Assembly: GCA_002205965.3 (NCBI GenBank)
Contig: NADL03000699.1
Coordinates: 2,542,001-2,606,000 of the forward strand
Direction of reading: 5' to 3'
From: Kappaphycus alvarezii
Taxonomy: Eukaryota > Rhodophyta > Florideophyceae > Gigartinales > Solieriaceae
Length of the DNA stretch: 64,000 bases
The notes beneath the pieces are model-generated. The model was not told the DNA's origin. It worked only from the letters and a program-made list of their open reading frames with translations, and did not search any database. A program made the position numbers and the translations under genes. Below, in pieces: positions 34,001-48,199 of this stretch (position 1 is its first letter; every line of letters starts with the position of its first letter).

Positions 34001-37000
34001 ACGGTTTTGTTACTTCATATCCTTTAAATGCATACTTGTACTTTTTATTCCCTCTAGCTACACCTCAGGAAAGGAAAGAGAAGCAGGAAGACTTAGTACG
34101 ACTATGGTATATGACAGGGCTATTGTAACATTTCTAATTGAAATTGCAGAAAAGATATAATTTAATTTTACATAGACTATTTTGACAAGTATATGCCTCC
34201 ATTTGATGATGTGAAATCAATTGAAATATTTGTGAGTAGTTCCAGTATCAATAGGGTTTTCAGTAAATAAGAACTATTTTAAAAATGAATAGTAATTAAA
34301 ATCATCAGCAAACAGGTCGAACTCGATTTTCCAAGAAGAACTCTACGTCTAGTAAGTACGACTAAACCATCTGTACCGGACCAAGCTCATCTGCAAAGCT
34401 CAGAATAAACTGCCCTCCACTACTTTTTTGACATTTACGTTGCCTTCTCACATAAAATAAAATCCCGGCGGACACAAAAATCGCATCAAGTCATAGAACC
34501 GGAGTTTCTATAAGTTCGAAATGGTTTAGACCCATTACATCGGAGTCAAACATTAAAATAATACAAATTTTATTTCCAGTTGTGCTTTCAGTCGCTTCGC
34601 ATTAGTAACAACGTACAATGAATTGAACAAAGTATTAAATATTACCGTAAATATTTTCGATGTGAAATCGCCAACAAATACACTTCATCGCAGATGAACG
34701 AATTTTTCGCCCTCTTTCTACGAAATCGATGTATAAATATCTCGTATCGGCCAGGAGCAAATTATTTAGCAGAACTTCTGAATAATAGGGTAATAAATTC
34801 TTACAGAGCAGAACTAGGCAGAGCAAAACTAGAGATAAATGCTAGTGGAACGCCTTCGAGGATACTTTACTGAAATAAGCCCTGATGTAACGCACGGACA
34901 CCCGTACATAATCATTTAAAGTATCGTGCAGCATGTTTCTAAATCTCTCACGGATTTTAATTTTCCGCAATGCAGATAAATTCCTAATATTATCACCAAG
35001 AAAGAAGCTTAGAAGCGCGTAGAACCTGCGGAAAGCACATGTACCCAGGTTAGCTTCGTTACATGATGATAATCACTTTTTAAACGAATAAGTACAAATA
35101 AATCAGAGCGGTCGAATACTATCCGTATTAGATAAAAGCTAAGACCACACCAACTACTTAGTATTAATATAAAGACACGAAAAACTTCAAATTAAACAAT
35201 AAAAAGACGCGATATGCGTGGATAACACTCCTTCAGCAAACTTTTAGAAGGATGCACCCCTCCATATGCAACCATACATCTCAAATTACACAAATATATG
35301 CTATAAAAAAGATGAGCAAGAAATCACCAAACAATTTCATCCGAAATTCAAAAACTCTCAAACACTACAAAATGCATTCAATGATGCCCGCAGGTACAAG
35401 TGATCCAGAGGTACAAGTGATCTTCAGGTTGCCCTTTTCCGCAACAGAAAATTAGACTGATTATTCAGAGAAGATCTTAAGAAACTGTATGGCTTCCTGA
35501 TAACATACAAAACATCACACATATTGCAGACTGAGGCAGCAAAATGTGATAGGATGGGCGTGGCCATTTTTTAAATATGCAAAGAAACCAAAAATCGCGG
35601 TTTATCCCATGAAAAGCGGTACGAGCTGGCCGACGTATTGAGTTCAGATACAGAAAAAGCACAAAAACACCAGAAACTGCAATAGAATATCTGGCCATTT
35701 GATAAGAAAAAAAAGGAGAACAAAAGGAGTTATAGGGTAGGTACTGTACGCAGGAAGAGAAGTAGGATGACTCGCGAAACCAAGGTGCGACTACCGAAAT
35801 GGCTCAAAACTAGGAGGAAACTCACTTACCTGAGGCATTTAGCATATGTCGCGTTCATGGTGTTAAGTACGTGATTAGAATACAGAATATTTACTCGGAC
35901 GAACAGATAAGGCAATAAAAAGACCAAGAATGAATTTCAGTCTCCACTGGCCCAAGTGATCGGTGTAAGTGCTGACCTTTCGTGGTAGATTGGCTGCACT
36001 GGTGGCTGCACTGTTTTTTCTAAATTGTGGAAGTTATTTTGCGTCACCAGCTATTCACCAGCTCATTATATAGTTTGAGGAATCTGAAATCATGAGTTAG
36101 CTGGTATTCAGTAGTATAGGAATGACTGACAGTGGCCACTGGTCCAGATCTTCTTACAGTACTGGCAATTAAACCGACTTGTAAAATAAAAACAGCAGCT
36201 GCAGCATTTCAAAAACTGAAAACCATACAGAAAGTTGGGTAAGATACTTCCACGGTACCAAATACTGGAAATAACAGCAGTGTGTTGCAAATATAGCCAC
36301 AAAAATGTACTTCCAATGGTTGATCAAAAAAATACAAAAAACTCGGTGGCTACATTCATCCTACTACAGATACATCCTCAAGACCGAGGAGCCCCCACGG
36401 AGTTTCCATTCTATATTTCTTTTCCATGCTTTGATGTCTCCACATTTTTGAGGCATTTTCCGTTTTTACTGGAGAAAACTATTCTACTCTCAGAAGATCT
36501 CTGCCACGATTAACGAAGTCAACAGGTACTCCCTAAGCAGTCGATAAGTCACAGCTGAAATTATTTTGGTCCAAAAATGAGACGAAAGAAGAAAGCAGAC
36601 CCTAGCGAGTCACAAGGCCCTTCACCTGAAGGACTACCGAAAATCAATAAGTACAGGGTCTCGAAGACTGGCGAAAAAAGAAATATTTTCCGCGACTAAG
36701 GAGTGAATAACCTTCTCTGCTCTCCTTGATTTGTACGCAAGAACGGGGAGTCAGTATTGCGAAGAATCCATCTCCAATTACGACTATCCTCTAAATCAGA
36801 TTCAGCGTCACACAGCACGTTAGCCTTGATTTCAAGTGTTGAGTTTTCTGTGTCCATGGAGTAGCCTCCATCCGTTATATCCCCAATCATACCATAGGAG
36901 CAAAAGCACAGGTGATCCATCTCCGTATTTTATTAACGATGTTCAATAATGTTGAAATAGAGGTGTATTTGAAGAAATGAAATATTAAATGGGGGCAGTT

Positions 37001-38499
37001 TGCATGTTTATCTGTCACACGTGTCATGATTGTCAAGTCCACACGTCCTTTTTTCTGCGAAGAGAAGAAGGTGCAGTACATAACCGTAAAATTCTTAAAT
37101 TTTCGATACAGATTTGCCGGCGTGTTGCTACAACAGTAAGGCACACGTCCAAATTATAACATAATGTTTGGGCATACAGCAAGAAAAATTCCATAAAGTT
37201 CTAGCATGTGGCTAAAAGGTACCATAATGTGCGGGGTCGTGTGGCCCAAAACATCGAAAGGTATTGCACAATGTACGATAAATCGTAACTAAATGCAGTA
37301 AGTACTATACACAGAAAACAGCAACCGACCACCTTGGGTAGCCTAAACTCAAAGAGTGATAGGGAGGAAGCCTCAGTAAAATAATAGAGCATAGAGTTCG
37401 TTTGCGGTTTCGAGGCTAGCAAAAGGCGCCCACAACACAACAGATTCCAAAAATCTCAGGACGACGCCACAGAAACATGCTACGAAACCGTGCTTTCGGG
37501 ATCGTACTACAGGGAATAAGCACGGCACTGAGAAGAACGTCCTCCGGGGAGCCTATAGGCTCTTAAATCAAGGCTCTGGGATGTAAAACCTGCAGGGAAG
37601 GTAGATTTTTAGAAAACTTCTCAGTTATTCGGACTGCCGGTGTTTGCAAGGACCCCCATTTCTGGATAAGCGAGTATTCTCTCTCGAAGCAGGCAGGAAA
37701 GTACGACCGCCTATTCTTAATGGAAGTGATACTGTGGGATTAATCGTTTTTCTGGGTTTCTATCAAAAGACTAATCGGCTCAACGGGCTGGAAAGGACCC
37801 TTTGGTAAGCATTAATTTTGCTAGACCTTTTTTTCCACGCACCACAATATTTTTACGGATCCAGCAAAACATCTGCCTGACGCGAGTTTCACAAGACCTG
37901 TGCAGGACATAATAGAGTTTTCGGAAGATGAGGAGTCGTCCACATGCTCCTCCCCCAACTCTGAAGGTCAAACAAAATGTAGTGGTCGCAAATCCACGGC
38001 AGAAGATATCTGTCAATTCACGCGATTGTCTTGAAAAAAAAAGGCCCGGAAAGCACGTCAAGGAGGGATGTACAGTGAATGGAGCGCCGGTGATTTTGAT
38101 CTTGATCAAAAAGAGGCGCAAGTTTTATCTCACAGCGACATGAAGCCGCGATCACAAACTGGTGCACAGAGGTCCCAGAATACCATAACGAGGAAGAGGG
38201 TAAATGCGGAAGGCTCCGCTACACCAAGTGAGGATCAAGGCCTATAAAAAACGGGTATGGGTTCAAAAAGCCAATTCTTCTCGCCAACCCATTTTCGAAA
38301 TTTCTATTCTTCTAGATCGAAGGTTCGTCGGCACAGCTTTGTCCAATATGAGCACTGTGAAATTTTCGTCAGTAGGAGTGCCTTCAGTCTCTCTAGTAAC
38401 TCAAATTATCCGCGAAACCCCGTCAGGTATTTGAAGAACACTGCCGAAATTAAACAGAACTTTGAAATGTAACTCTAATAACCGAAACATACAAACCGT
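31061..38499. other. AT-rich block, no supported gene
   Basis: Frames are all short (113 codons at most) and rich in Ile, Lys, Phe and Asn, as expected by chance in AT-rich sequence. No intron-exon model or domain could be built. The stretch just below 38500 should hold the integrase of the decayed gypsy copy at 38.5-39.6 kb, but nothing readable remains. A minus frame at 37780-38121 is open for 113 codons without a recognisable motif. Confidence 0.5.
31807..31954. repeat. Imperfect tandem repeat, 74-bp period
   Basis: GCCCAATATATTGTTTCTTT at 31807 and GCCCAATTTATCGTTTCTTT at 31881 begin two copies that stay similar for about 45 bases (TTGTT.TAAGAGTT.CC...A). Similarity then decays. No known function. 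Confidence 0.55.
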
Positions 38500-39640
38500 C
38501 AAACGTCCCGAACTAGCTATGAATCGCAGAAGACATAAAATAGAGCTTCATAATCATTCCTTGCTGTGAAATTCATTTCCTCAACCAATGGGCGGAGGGT
38601 AGTTATTAAGCACACCACAATACCTCCCTTTTGCATATTAATTCTGTTGGAATTCCATCGAGGAGAGAGATCTCTAACCAGTGGGAGTTTTTTCCATCCC
38701 ATTGTTGTTACAAAATAGTAAAATTAACGTAGTAACCACTTGCATCTGTGTCAGGTATGTAACGACTGTCAAATTTTGGTAGGGATTAGATTAGAAGCAA
38801 CAAAAGGGCATCCTTAAATCGAGAAAACGCTACCTTTTTCAGCCGTTGGAGATTCGAATTATTCAGTGCTCGCATCGTTCATCAGCACTCTATTAGGGGC
38901 ATTCGATATCTTAGCGAATTATTTCGCCAATCGGCTGTACCCGGTACAAGCTCATAAAAATTAGTAAAGCTCAGTCAGCATAACAAAGAAGACGCTCTTG
39001 AAGATTTACTCCTTTTTTCATACGTCCATTTGTAACTTCCAAGGGGAAGAGGGGAATTATGTGCCCAAAGTTGTTAACTAACCAACAAGAGAATTCTCAT
39101 GTCTTCAAACTCAGTAAGGGAATGGTTTGTCGGAAAAATCAATATTCGATCCTAATGGTCCAGATATTTTTCCATGGATTTAGAGAAACTATTAATGGCG
39201 CCCAGGTCTAATATAAATATCTGCCAGTGGACTACCGCCAAAATTATGTATAGTACTCTATTCAATGTGACCGGCGCGTTCTCAAGTTCAAATGGCATAC
39301 GAAGATAATCGTACACCCCTCGATGCGATGTGAAAGCGGCCTTATCTCGGTCTTCTTCTGTGAAATTTACTTTTCATTATCTATTATTTCCGTAAAACGC
39401 TGAGAAAACTGCAACATCTCCAAGGTAATCAATACAATCGTCCGCGAGGGGTAGAGTATATGACGTTTTTAGAATTCCTTCGCCTGTATTCTACGAAAAA
39501 CACCCTTGAATGATCGAGCTTGGTTATAGAGACCACTGATAAAGCCCATTCGGAGTTTTTCGGTTTGACTACACCCAATTTTTACTGTCGATTTATTTCC
39601 TCCTCCACGATAGCTCGTTCGGCTGATCCTTATCCATATG
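38500..39640 (-). pseudogene. Heavily decayed Ty3/gypsy reverse transcriptase-RNase H
   Basis: The minus strand, read downward from about 39625, gives AIVEEEINRQ, stop, KLGVVKPKNSEWALSVVSIT (RT entry, family E.....G.I.PS.SEWASPVV). Next come VEYRRRN, LPLADDCIDYLGDVAVFSAF, FTEEDRDKAAFTSHRGVYDY and LRMPFELENAPVTLNRVL (about 39250-39460). All are successive conserved gypsy RT blocks (EEDR.KTAF.S..G.Y....MPFGL.NAP.TF.R.). The YLDD region reads FILDLGAINSFSK, so the catalytic box is lost. RNase H is traceable as FDSRYIPDTDASG near 38735-38780 and TLRPLVEEMNFTARNDYEAL near 38545-38605. Stops and substitutions show an old, dead copy. No gag, protease or integrase is readable. It shows that the AT-rich block is at least partly made of ancient retroelements. 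Confidence 0.78.
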
Positions 39641-42600
39641 GCATAGATCATATTGGCTGCGTAACCAACTCAACTTTCATACAATGTTGGATATCTTTGA
39701 CTTCTCCTAGATGACCAATTCAAATGGATGAGTGCAAAGAAAAGAATGTTCATAGCCTCTCCTTTCAGATCTTCATCAAATTGAGTTAATTCCAACAGAT
39801 CTTCTCGCAAAGTTTCCTCTGTTAATGGCTGAATTTCTGAGACTCCTGCTTTTTCCGGAATTTTCTCCGTCTCCGTGAGGGTAAGATTCAAGCACTCTGC
39901 CCGGAGTACCCGACCACAAAGTGAGAAAAGTGTTATTCAAACTTCTTTGTTCCCTCTTTTATATTATTCGTGACCATGGCTTTGAACTCTTTTTCAATGT
40001 GAATCTAGACCACTCTGTTGGCGAGTTTCCCCCATGCAGAGTTTTCAGTAGCCATAGAGGTTCAAAAGTGCACAATATAGAAGTTCTGCTAACTATTTAT
40101 GCCAATAATTTGCTTCTTCCATATACTAGAATGTCCATGACTAAAGATTGGAATAATTAACTTTTTTTGGTACCCTCGGCACAGTTTAAAGGAAATATTC
40201 CGTATACTTATTTTCTTGAGGTATTTTTTCTCGATTTCACAATTATTAGTACCGTTCCTGCAATATGTAAATAAATGAACTGATCTCGACATTGAGTGTT
40301 TTGAAAGTTGGGAGTCTTGAAAAAATTACGAGTATGAAAGGAACTAAGAAATTTTCTTGGCAAAGATTAATTCCTCCCTACACGATCTTTTGGACAACTT
40401 CATTGTAATTTTAATGAAATTGTTAAACTGCAGAGGACTCTGATTAGCATGTCCCAGGCGCCAGTTGAATTCGAGGGGGTTCATCGAATGTACCCACTAG
40501 CTCAGTAACGCGCTCTCGCGAATAATATTACTCGGAAAGTAATTACTGGGAACATTCGAACTAAGATGTGGACGAATTTGAGTCGCCTATAAATCTCCTG
40601 TAGTCAATCCTACTTATTCAGGGACTGTAAAAATGATGAATGTTAGCGTCAACACGGGAACTATTTTCGAGTTGGCTGCCGAAGCTTTTCGTTGCCCTGA
40701 CGCGTCATTCTATTGCATATTTTTGCTTTCTTTCGTCTTAAATAGTGAGAAAACTGAAATTTCGCAAGGTGATTCATTGTTTTTGTCGTGACTTATGAAC
40801 CTTGTCCTTTTTTATGTTTTACGTGGCAATATGAATGAAAAGAAGAAAAGTTCAAAATTTTTACGCTTTCCGAGAAGCGCAAAGACCGTTTGGATGGTGA
40901 TTCGAGATAATAAGGACCATGAATTGTTGCAGAAGCAATTGGGCGGTCTGACTTTAGGGTGAGTTTTGATTCTGTTACAGAAGCAAGTTGAATAAAAAGA
41001 GGGAAGTCGCACTTTTTCTGCGTAGCTATTCATCATTTGGCACCTTGATCGCCAATTCAGATACACTAACTCCTCGTTTCCTTTCTCCTGGATATCACTA
41101 TCTGCCACATAAGTCATTGGAAACATGGTAGTTTGCCGCATTTTTGAGGCCAGAGAAGACAAAGGATGCTAAGCTAGCTCTTTACTTCCTTCGGTAAGAT
41201 TTAGAGCCTTTTTTAGTTCTTTTTCTTCTGCCTTTCGCCTTTTCTTCTGGAGCTTGTGATTTGCGAAGCAAAAATAGAAAATAATGGTAAACGGCAAATA
41301 GTGACAAGCGTAGAGGTCATGTTATACTTCTCTACAGCCCCAACAATGGATTGAAGCCTTTTGTCGATGGATTATAATCATATATTTTCAAAGCTCATTA
41401 GGCAAGAGGACTAGGGATTGTAGAACCAGGCACCCTCCATCAATGGCTTTGTCGCAATCGTAAATGTGTGCAGTTTGGATATAATTCCTACGGATAGCAC
41501 TGTCAATACCCGTGACTCATAATTGGCACTCGTCCATCGCAGCCAATCGGAAGTATCATCCTCCTGATTTGTCAGGACCAGAACACCACTTGGCCTCTTC
41601 TTTGATTTGGAGAAGGAACCCACGTACGCAGGATGATTTTCTCCTGCTGGCATAGCCATTCGTCTCATAATCGAAAAATATAAGAAGCTCACTCCCCTTA
41701 TTCCCCTTTCATTCTAAAAAAGAAGAGCAGCAGGGCTAATTTTTTCAGAAAAGCTATTAATAAGCGACTGTTTCGAGAGAAAATCAAAGCAAAACACGAT
41801 TTTATGCAAATTTTGAGGTGTTATATCATCAGCTTTTAAGAGTCGAGAACTATCACCTATCAAACTCATTAAATTTATCAGCAATTTACAGCCGACTAGT
41901 TTCGAATATTACCTTTTTTCCGTGGATTTGAAAGATCATGAACTACTCAAATTAGAATGTAAATGCATCCTGCAACGCAAAGTCAGTGCATTCCAATATC
42001 ACCCATCCCATCCGATACAGTCTTGTAAAACCAGCATAACAGACTTGACGCAGTATAATTTACTGCTTTCTCATTCATTTATTTCCTTTTGAGACTTTTT
42101 TTTTAGTATTAGCCACAACGGAGTATCCATTAAATGACCTCTTCGTGTAATTAGTGCAAAATTGAAGAAAGATTAAAATTACTGAATATTTGGCTTCAAA
42201 ATTTTTTCATGAAGGTCTAGACACCCCTCTGTTTTTTAATTTCACATCAACTCAGTGTTTAGTGTTAAATTAATACAATTCGTTTGAATAAATCACTACA
42301 TAGTCCGAATTGGGAGCCTTTTAAGTTCCATGTTGGTTGAAACTTTAATAAGGTCTAGAACGCCATCTAAGAGAACAAAAAATATTTACAGCAAATTTAA
42401 TGTGGTTCTAATTTTTGTTAAAACTTCTTGAATAAATATTTGGGATGTTCTCAATTCCTGATTCAAAAATAATTAGTATAAGAAAAAGAGTCTTTACTTT
42501 ATCCATTCACCGTAGAGTTTTTCCAAATCACTCCATTCTTTTAGCTTTAGTGAGAAAAGGTAAACGTTATCGCCATTTTATCTGATGCGGTATGTAAGTT

Positions 42601-45600
42601 ATCCATTTATTTGCAATATCATTCTTCCAACTGCTTCAGAAGCTCCTAGGAACAGAACATCCAATCTTGTATATCGCAAACCAAATATAGGTTTCAAATC
42701 TTGCTTTCAAAAATTTGTGCTCATGTTAACAAAGGAAAATAAATTGTTGACGGGAATGGATCGCGATATTTAAAACATAGTTCCTGTTCTCTCAATTATT
42801 TGATAAGAAGTGACTGATATAATTTCTTCTAGGGTTTGGAACAGGCGGTGTACCTAGCCTTATCTTACCGTCTAAAGCGAAAAATTTCTTCAAAATGGGC
42901 TGAAAATGTTTTCCCCGGACTCACGAATGTAAGATACGAACAAGTGGAAGTTCCAGGCACTACGGGGTATTAGCCAAGTTTGAAATGTAATTCGCATTGA
43001 AAAAAATTCTCCCAATAAACCATAAGTACTGTAAAATGTAAGAATGGAAAGTATAATTATATTATTGACTTTGGAACAAATTTCACTGGTAATGATACTC
43101 CTGGCTATAGGATTTCCCAAAACCCACCCATGCTAACCACCAAAACAAAAAGTGGATGAACACATACCTTTGGTTTGTCTACAGTACTGTATGGTGACTA
43201 TACAGACTTTCGATAGGAACGTTTCGATCTTAAGCGAGTATTTGAATCTATAAATTAGGTTATTGATTCCTTAATCTTACTTCTCCAGTGCATTAACAAG
43301 TATGATATATGGATGGCTTCACAATTCTGCCCTGATATTTTTTGATTTTGCTGAACAAAATATTCCCTTATAATTGAAACCCGCATGATAAGTCACAAAC
43401 TCTCTCTGTATCGCTGTATACTTCACTCAAGTTTTATATCTCGCTTAGAGGTACTAGCACAATGAGTGCGAAGAATATGAGCAGACTGAATAGGTGCCTA
43501 TTTAACGGATTTTCAGATTCCTACTATCACAACTACAAAATTGACTATGTAGTAAGAGAGAAAATCTCAGTCCAATAATGATTTGAACAAGTATCTAGTT
43601 GCTGAATCTCTTAATGTTCAATTTTCCTAAGATTTTTGAACTCTCGGCCTATGATATTTCTCAACTTGCTCTTCGTGAATCTCCCTCATGTGGCTATCTA
43701 AAGCTTTCACCAAACTCAAATGAAGACCTCTCAACATTTATTCTTCTTCTATCATCTTCTCAAAAGAGTAAATAAAGTCAAATTGATATTATTGGCACTC
43801 AAAGGTAATATCTGCTACATCTTCTATTCATGAAAGCCCCTATGTTAAATCACTGAGACTATCCACTGACTAGAATTTTTATTCTTTTCGTAGTATCTTT
43901 CATCTCTAATTTTTGTTAATATAATACAATACTGCAAAATAGGATCCTCGAACTTTTTAAAACAATGAAAAATGGTTATTTTAAAGAAGCTTACAGCAAA
44001 TATTTATACATTTGTAAGACTTGATTTTCTGTTGGATTCTCTATAGTGCAGTAAAGGTGCGACAGAAAAATATGTTTACAATCATCCGTCTATTCATTTT
44101 TCTAGCTATTCCGAGCTGCTTACCTATCTCCGGAACATTTTTAAATGATCTGGCTTTCGTCTTCACCTTTTTTGAAAAACATTATTTGTTATAACTGATT
44201 TACGAAGCTTTCGCCTGTTATACTCTACACTACCATAGAGCCTTCAATCTTTTTGCAGCTCAGAGACATGAATATAAAAATATGACCCATCCTATGCACA
44301 AATACTGTCAAGTTATACGAAATGGAAAAGCTTTATTCAAAAATTCAATTCTGTAAAACTACTGAGGTAGTTTACTAGTTAAAGCTAAAAGGGAGAAAAT
44401 CTCACTTTCAATCTTTTTACTTTGAATGGTAAGCTTTGGAGCAAATATTGAGTTTAAAGGCTCAAGGATATTTTGAATTTATTATTCGAGGATGTAAAAG
44501 TCCGAAAAAACAGGAAATATATTCAAGGCGTGTTTCAAATTTTATATTATTATTCTTTATTAGTGTCTATTATTCTCGTCTAAGCCCATTCAATGGGTTA
44601 TTCTATAAATTCATAAATACTTCATTTTCTGTATTAATGAATTGCTGCTTATTGAATTTGAAAATTTCCGTAAAAATAATATCCATACTCAAAATTACTT
44701 TGAATTTGCTTCATTTCCACTCTAATTTTCATGCAAAAATTAATTTTTCATTCTTGTCTATACTAGAATACAAGAAACAAAATGTCTCCTTTTCTCTTTT
44801 ATCTATACCAATTAACATTTAAAAAGCCCCAGGTGTTCACATTTCCTTTTTTTAATCTTGCCTTGCCTCAAATCAGCTTCTAATAAAATATTTAGAAATT
44901 ATTTCGTGGAAAGAAATTCAATAATTTTGCAAAAGTTTTATTAGTCGACTAACGCAGAAAAAAAATAGGTTGTAAGCGGAGACTAAAGAACTAAAAATTG
45001 AAACTTTCCAGAGCATAATCGTACTAATAATCTCGATACGGATCAGTCATGTAGTTAGAAAATGTTTTAGTCATATTCATATTCATTTTAATTGAAATTT
45101 ATTGTTACTGAAAGATGAAAAATCCGATAATAAATGCAAACAGAGGTATTTTTGAAACAAATAACTAGTGAATAATTTCTACTTTGATCTTTTTTCCATT
45201 ATGCACTAGTATTTTATCAATAAACAATAAGTGATAAACTGACTCCACTGGGTTTTTTCGAGAAATTTAGAGATACGAAATCATTGTAAGTATTCCGAAC
45301 ATCTTTTTCTCCTGCTGTACTCTATTTGATATTATTTCAGAAGAAAATTTAAATGATTCGTTATAGCAGAAATTCTGGCCAATGAAAAGGACAAATATCA
45401 CTTTCAAATAGACACAGATGCTTTTGGCTTAATTTAATCATTTAGCTCACTTTCTATTGAATCCTTTCATCGAAAAATGAAAATAAACAACTCAAAAAAA
45501 TTTAGGTATGTATTTTTAATGTATGAAAAATTGATTGGAAAGCTTTTCTTTGATTTGGAAATACTGCATGAACGGCTGCATTGCTTTTTCTTGACGCGAA

Positions 45601-48199
45601 TTGGGAATCAAAGGAATATTTGAACCCTGTTACACCGAACCTCATAATTTTTTACGAAATATGATTTCTGTTACTTCCATGTTGAAAAGAAGAATAATAT
45701 TACACATTCAAAAACGTGTTCACTTCATCCTTCTCGACTTTTCATTCTCCATGTTATGTAATATTTTTCAAATCATTCGAAAGTTTTCATTTTTAAGGTC
45801 TAAGATATCAGCGAATGACGCGTTATTTATTTCCTTTCATGAAATTACATATAATTTGGTAAAAAAGCTGAAAGATTGCAATGTGAAAAACGAGTTCTCT
45901 TTCGAGACCGTAGAAACGATAAAAATATTTTTCAAGTTTGTACTTTTTGAGTTCCACTTTCATTATCACATTTGCGAAATTTTAAGGGATGGGCTTGGTC
46001 ATAGTTTCGCATTTATATCTTACAAAAACCGTTAAAGGTTAAGAAATTGAGATGATAGTTGAAGGGAATTCATGGGATCAAAATTGTCAGAGAATTTTTT
46101 CAAGGATATAGTGGACTCAGTTTTTTATGAATAATGATGGAGGAAGTGGATGTTCTCGAGCGAGGGCAGGGCCCAATTAGCTTTATTAGATAAATTTTTG
46201 ATAGGTATATACAGAAAAGTAATTTTCGCCAATGCAGTACTTCCTAAGAATTTTTTCGATGTTTGTAGTACTGTTAGTATCTTCTCTTTTCTGTATTCCT
46301 GAATATTATTGCATTATTTTACTCATTTTTGATACCCTTTATTATACATGAAAGAATGTATTCTGTGCCTTTGAATACGAAATTTAACTTATTTTGAGAC
46401 TTTTGTTGTCAATAAATACATTACTGACTTTTTTGCTGCACTACAAGTATCCTAAAGCAGTATTATTTAAAACTTAATGGCTCCTTCGTAATAAAATGCA
46501 TGCTGCGTCCTTTGAGTATAGTTTTTTCCCCAAGAAGCTTATTCTATGAGATCCAAATGTTACTATTTCAATTGCAATAACTGATATTCCTTTTTAAAAG
46601 CGATATTCCTCGTAAAGAATTGCTTACTACTTGCCTTTTCCCAATTATCATTTTTCGTGCAGGTTTTATAGATTGAAAACCTTTGAGAAGTGGAAATAAC
46701 TACCGAGTCGTCTGCAGTTTGGTCCTATTCTTAATTGTCTCAGTCGTCAGATTATTTTTATAAAATTTGAAATGGATGAAGTAGATTATTTGTGATTTTC
46801 ATACCAGCTTATTTCATACTCCCTCAAAACAATATAAATTTCTCTTAGACAGATATAATATCAAATAAAAATGAATGAAATTTGCTCAAAAATTTGTCCG
46901 ATACTTTTACATAGTTCTTCTGACTAGAACAATTGATAAATTTAGAGGCTTCTACATGAATTAATTTTTATTGAAATATTTCAAAACGTCTAATATTATT
47001 TTCCCTATTTTCTCTCCAAGGGTCTCACAATAAGCCCTAAATTGTCAAACTGAAAACTTTGACTGTACTTTTCACTTAAATGGTCTATAAATTCCTTTGG
47101 GATGTCATCTGTACTCTAGCAGGTACACTTCTTTTGAATCTTATTTATTCTAATGCAGAAATAATCCAACACGAGTAACACATCTCTACTTCTTTCGGAG
47201 CTTCTCTGCGATGACGTCTTTTTAACAGGCCACGCAATAATTTTTTGTACGTGTGAGATGTGGTTTTTCTCGAACCTGAAAACGTGCAAGCAAGCGGCGT
47301 TGCTGAATGCAATAAAGTTGAGTGAGAGGCGTGATGTGCTTATCCCGTTGCTCCTTCTTTGTACGTTCGTGAAATATTGGTTATTTTTTAGGTGCGTAGT
47401 GTGCCGCTACCATAATGGTCCTTAAATATGTAGACGCATATTCCTTACCCCCCTCGCCTTCGCATAAGGCAAGCGAGAGCCGATCTGCACTGCTATGCTC
47501 TGATCTGATAGGTTGCTTTTGTGAAGTCTTCGATTAAGCCCTTTCTCATTTTAGATTGCGATTGCTTCTGCTGGCCCTCAAGAGTACCGAGGTGAGTATA
47601 AAGAAATCCAAGGACCTTTTACTGTAATAATCATAAATTTTTTCAAGATTGTAGCATATCTGGCTCCAGTGACCCATGAAAAACTAAATGATTTTCACTA
47701 TTCTTTGTTTATAATTACTATTAGAGCAAGTCCGGCAGAAGTGCAAATTGATTTTCAGCTTAATTTTAGACTACATTGGCAAGCCTAGTAGCGGTGCAAA
47801 CAATTTTTAATGGTATATTTTATTTTCTCTGGTCTATTTCTAGGTCGATCCAAATATCTGGAAAGACCGGAAAATAGACCGGTACCAATTTCATTTAATC
47901 TCCAAATAGGATTGATCTGACCAATGGGAAAAATTCTTTCATATCTCACAGCAAGAGCATGCCGCGAACAGTTAGTTCGCGCCAAATGTAAAAAGAAGGC
48001 CTAGGCTTGGAGCGCACCTCCACTTCCATCTCCTTCTCTCGCATCATCACCAATGGGTCCCAGAAAGAGAACCACAACTTAATCTCCAACAAAACAAATT
48101 ATGTCGCTGCTGCAAACCAAGCAACAGCCATCAACAATGCTGCCTCCAATGTTATCTACCTCACTTCATCACTCCAAACCCTGATGCTGCCTGTCAGAC
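39641..48199. other. Strongly AT-rich block, no supported gene
   Basis: This is the most AT-rich part of the window, especially 41-47 kb. Two longer plus frames (44436-44822, 128 codons; 45601-46035, 144 codons) are rich in Phe, Ile, Lys and Ser. Otherwise frames are short and featureless. The minus frame 40812-41162 (116 codons) shows no domain. GC content rises again after about 47.2 kb. Confidence 0.5.
45601..46035 (+). other. Open frame with faint RT/RNase H resemblance
   Basis: The frame is 144 codons and ends KFVLFEFHFHYHICEILRDG followed by LGHSFAFISYKNR. The spacing of this tail resembles the gypsy RNase H entry (FVL.TDAS..AIG..L......HP.AFISR+L), but the diagnostic TDAS is not present. 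The rest of the frame does not align convincingly. It could be a very old gypsy remnant or chance in AT-rich DNA. Confidence 0.2.

Noticed and set aside
39520..39714. Plus-strand frame reading FFGLTTPNFYCRFISSSTIA, which looks like a gypsy RT thumb
   Set aside because: The opposite strand carries the clear, ordered RT blocks (SEWALSVVSIT, LPLADDCID, EEDRDKAAF). The plus reading is a coincidental shadow of these.
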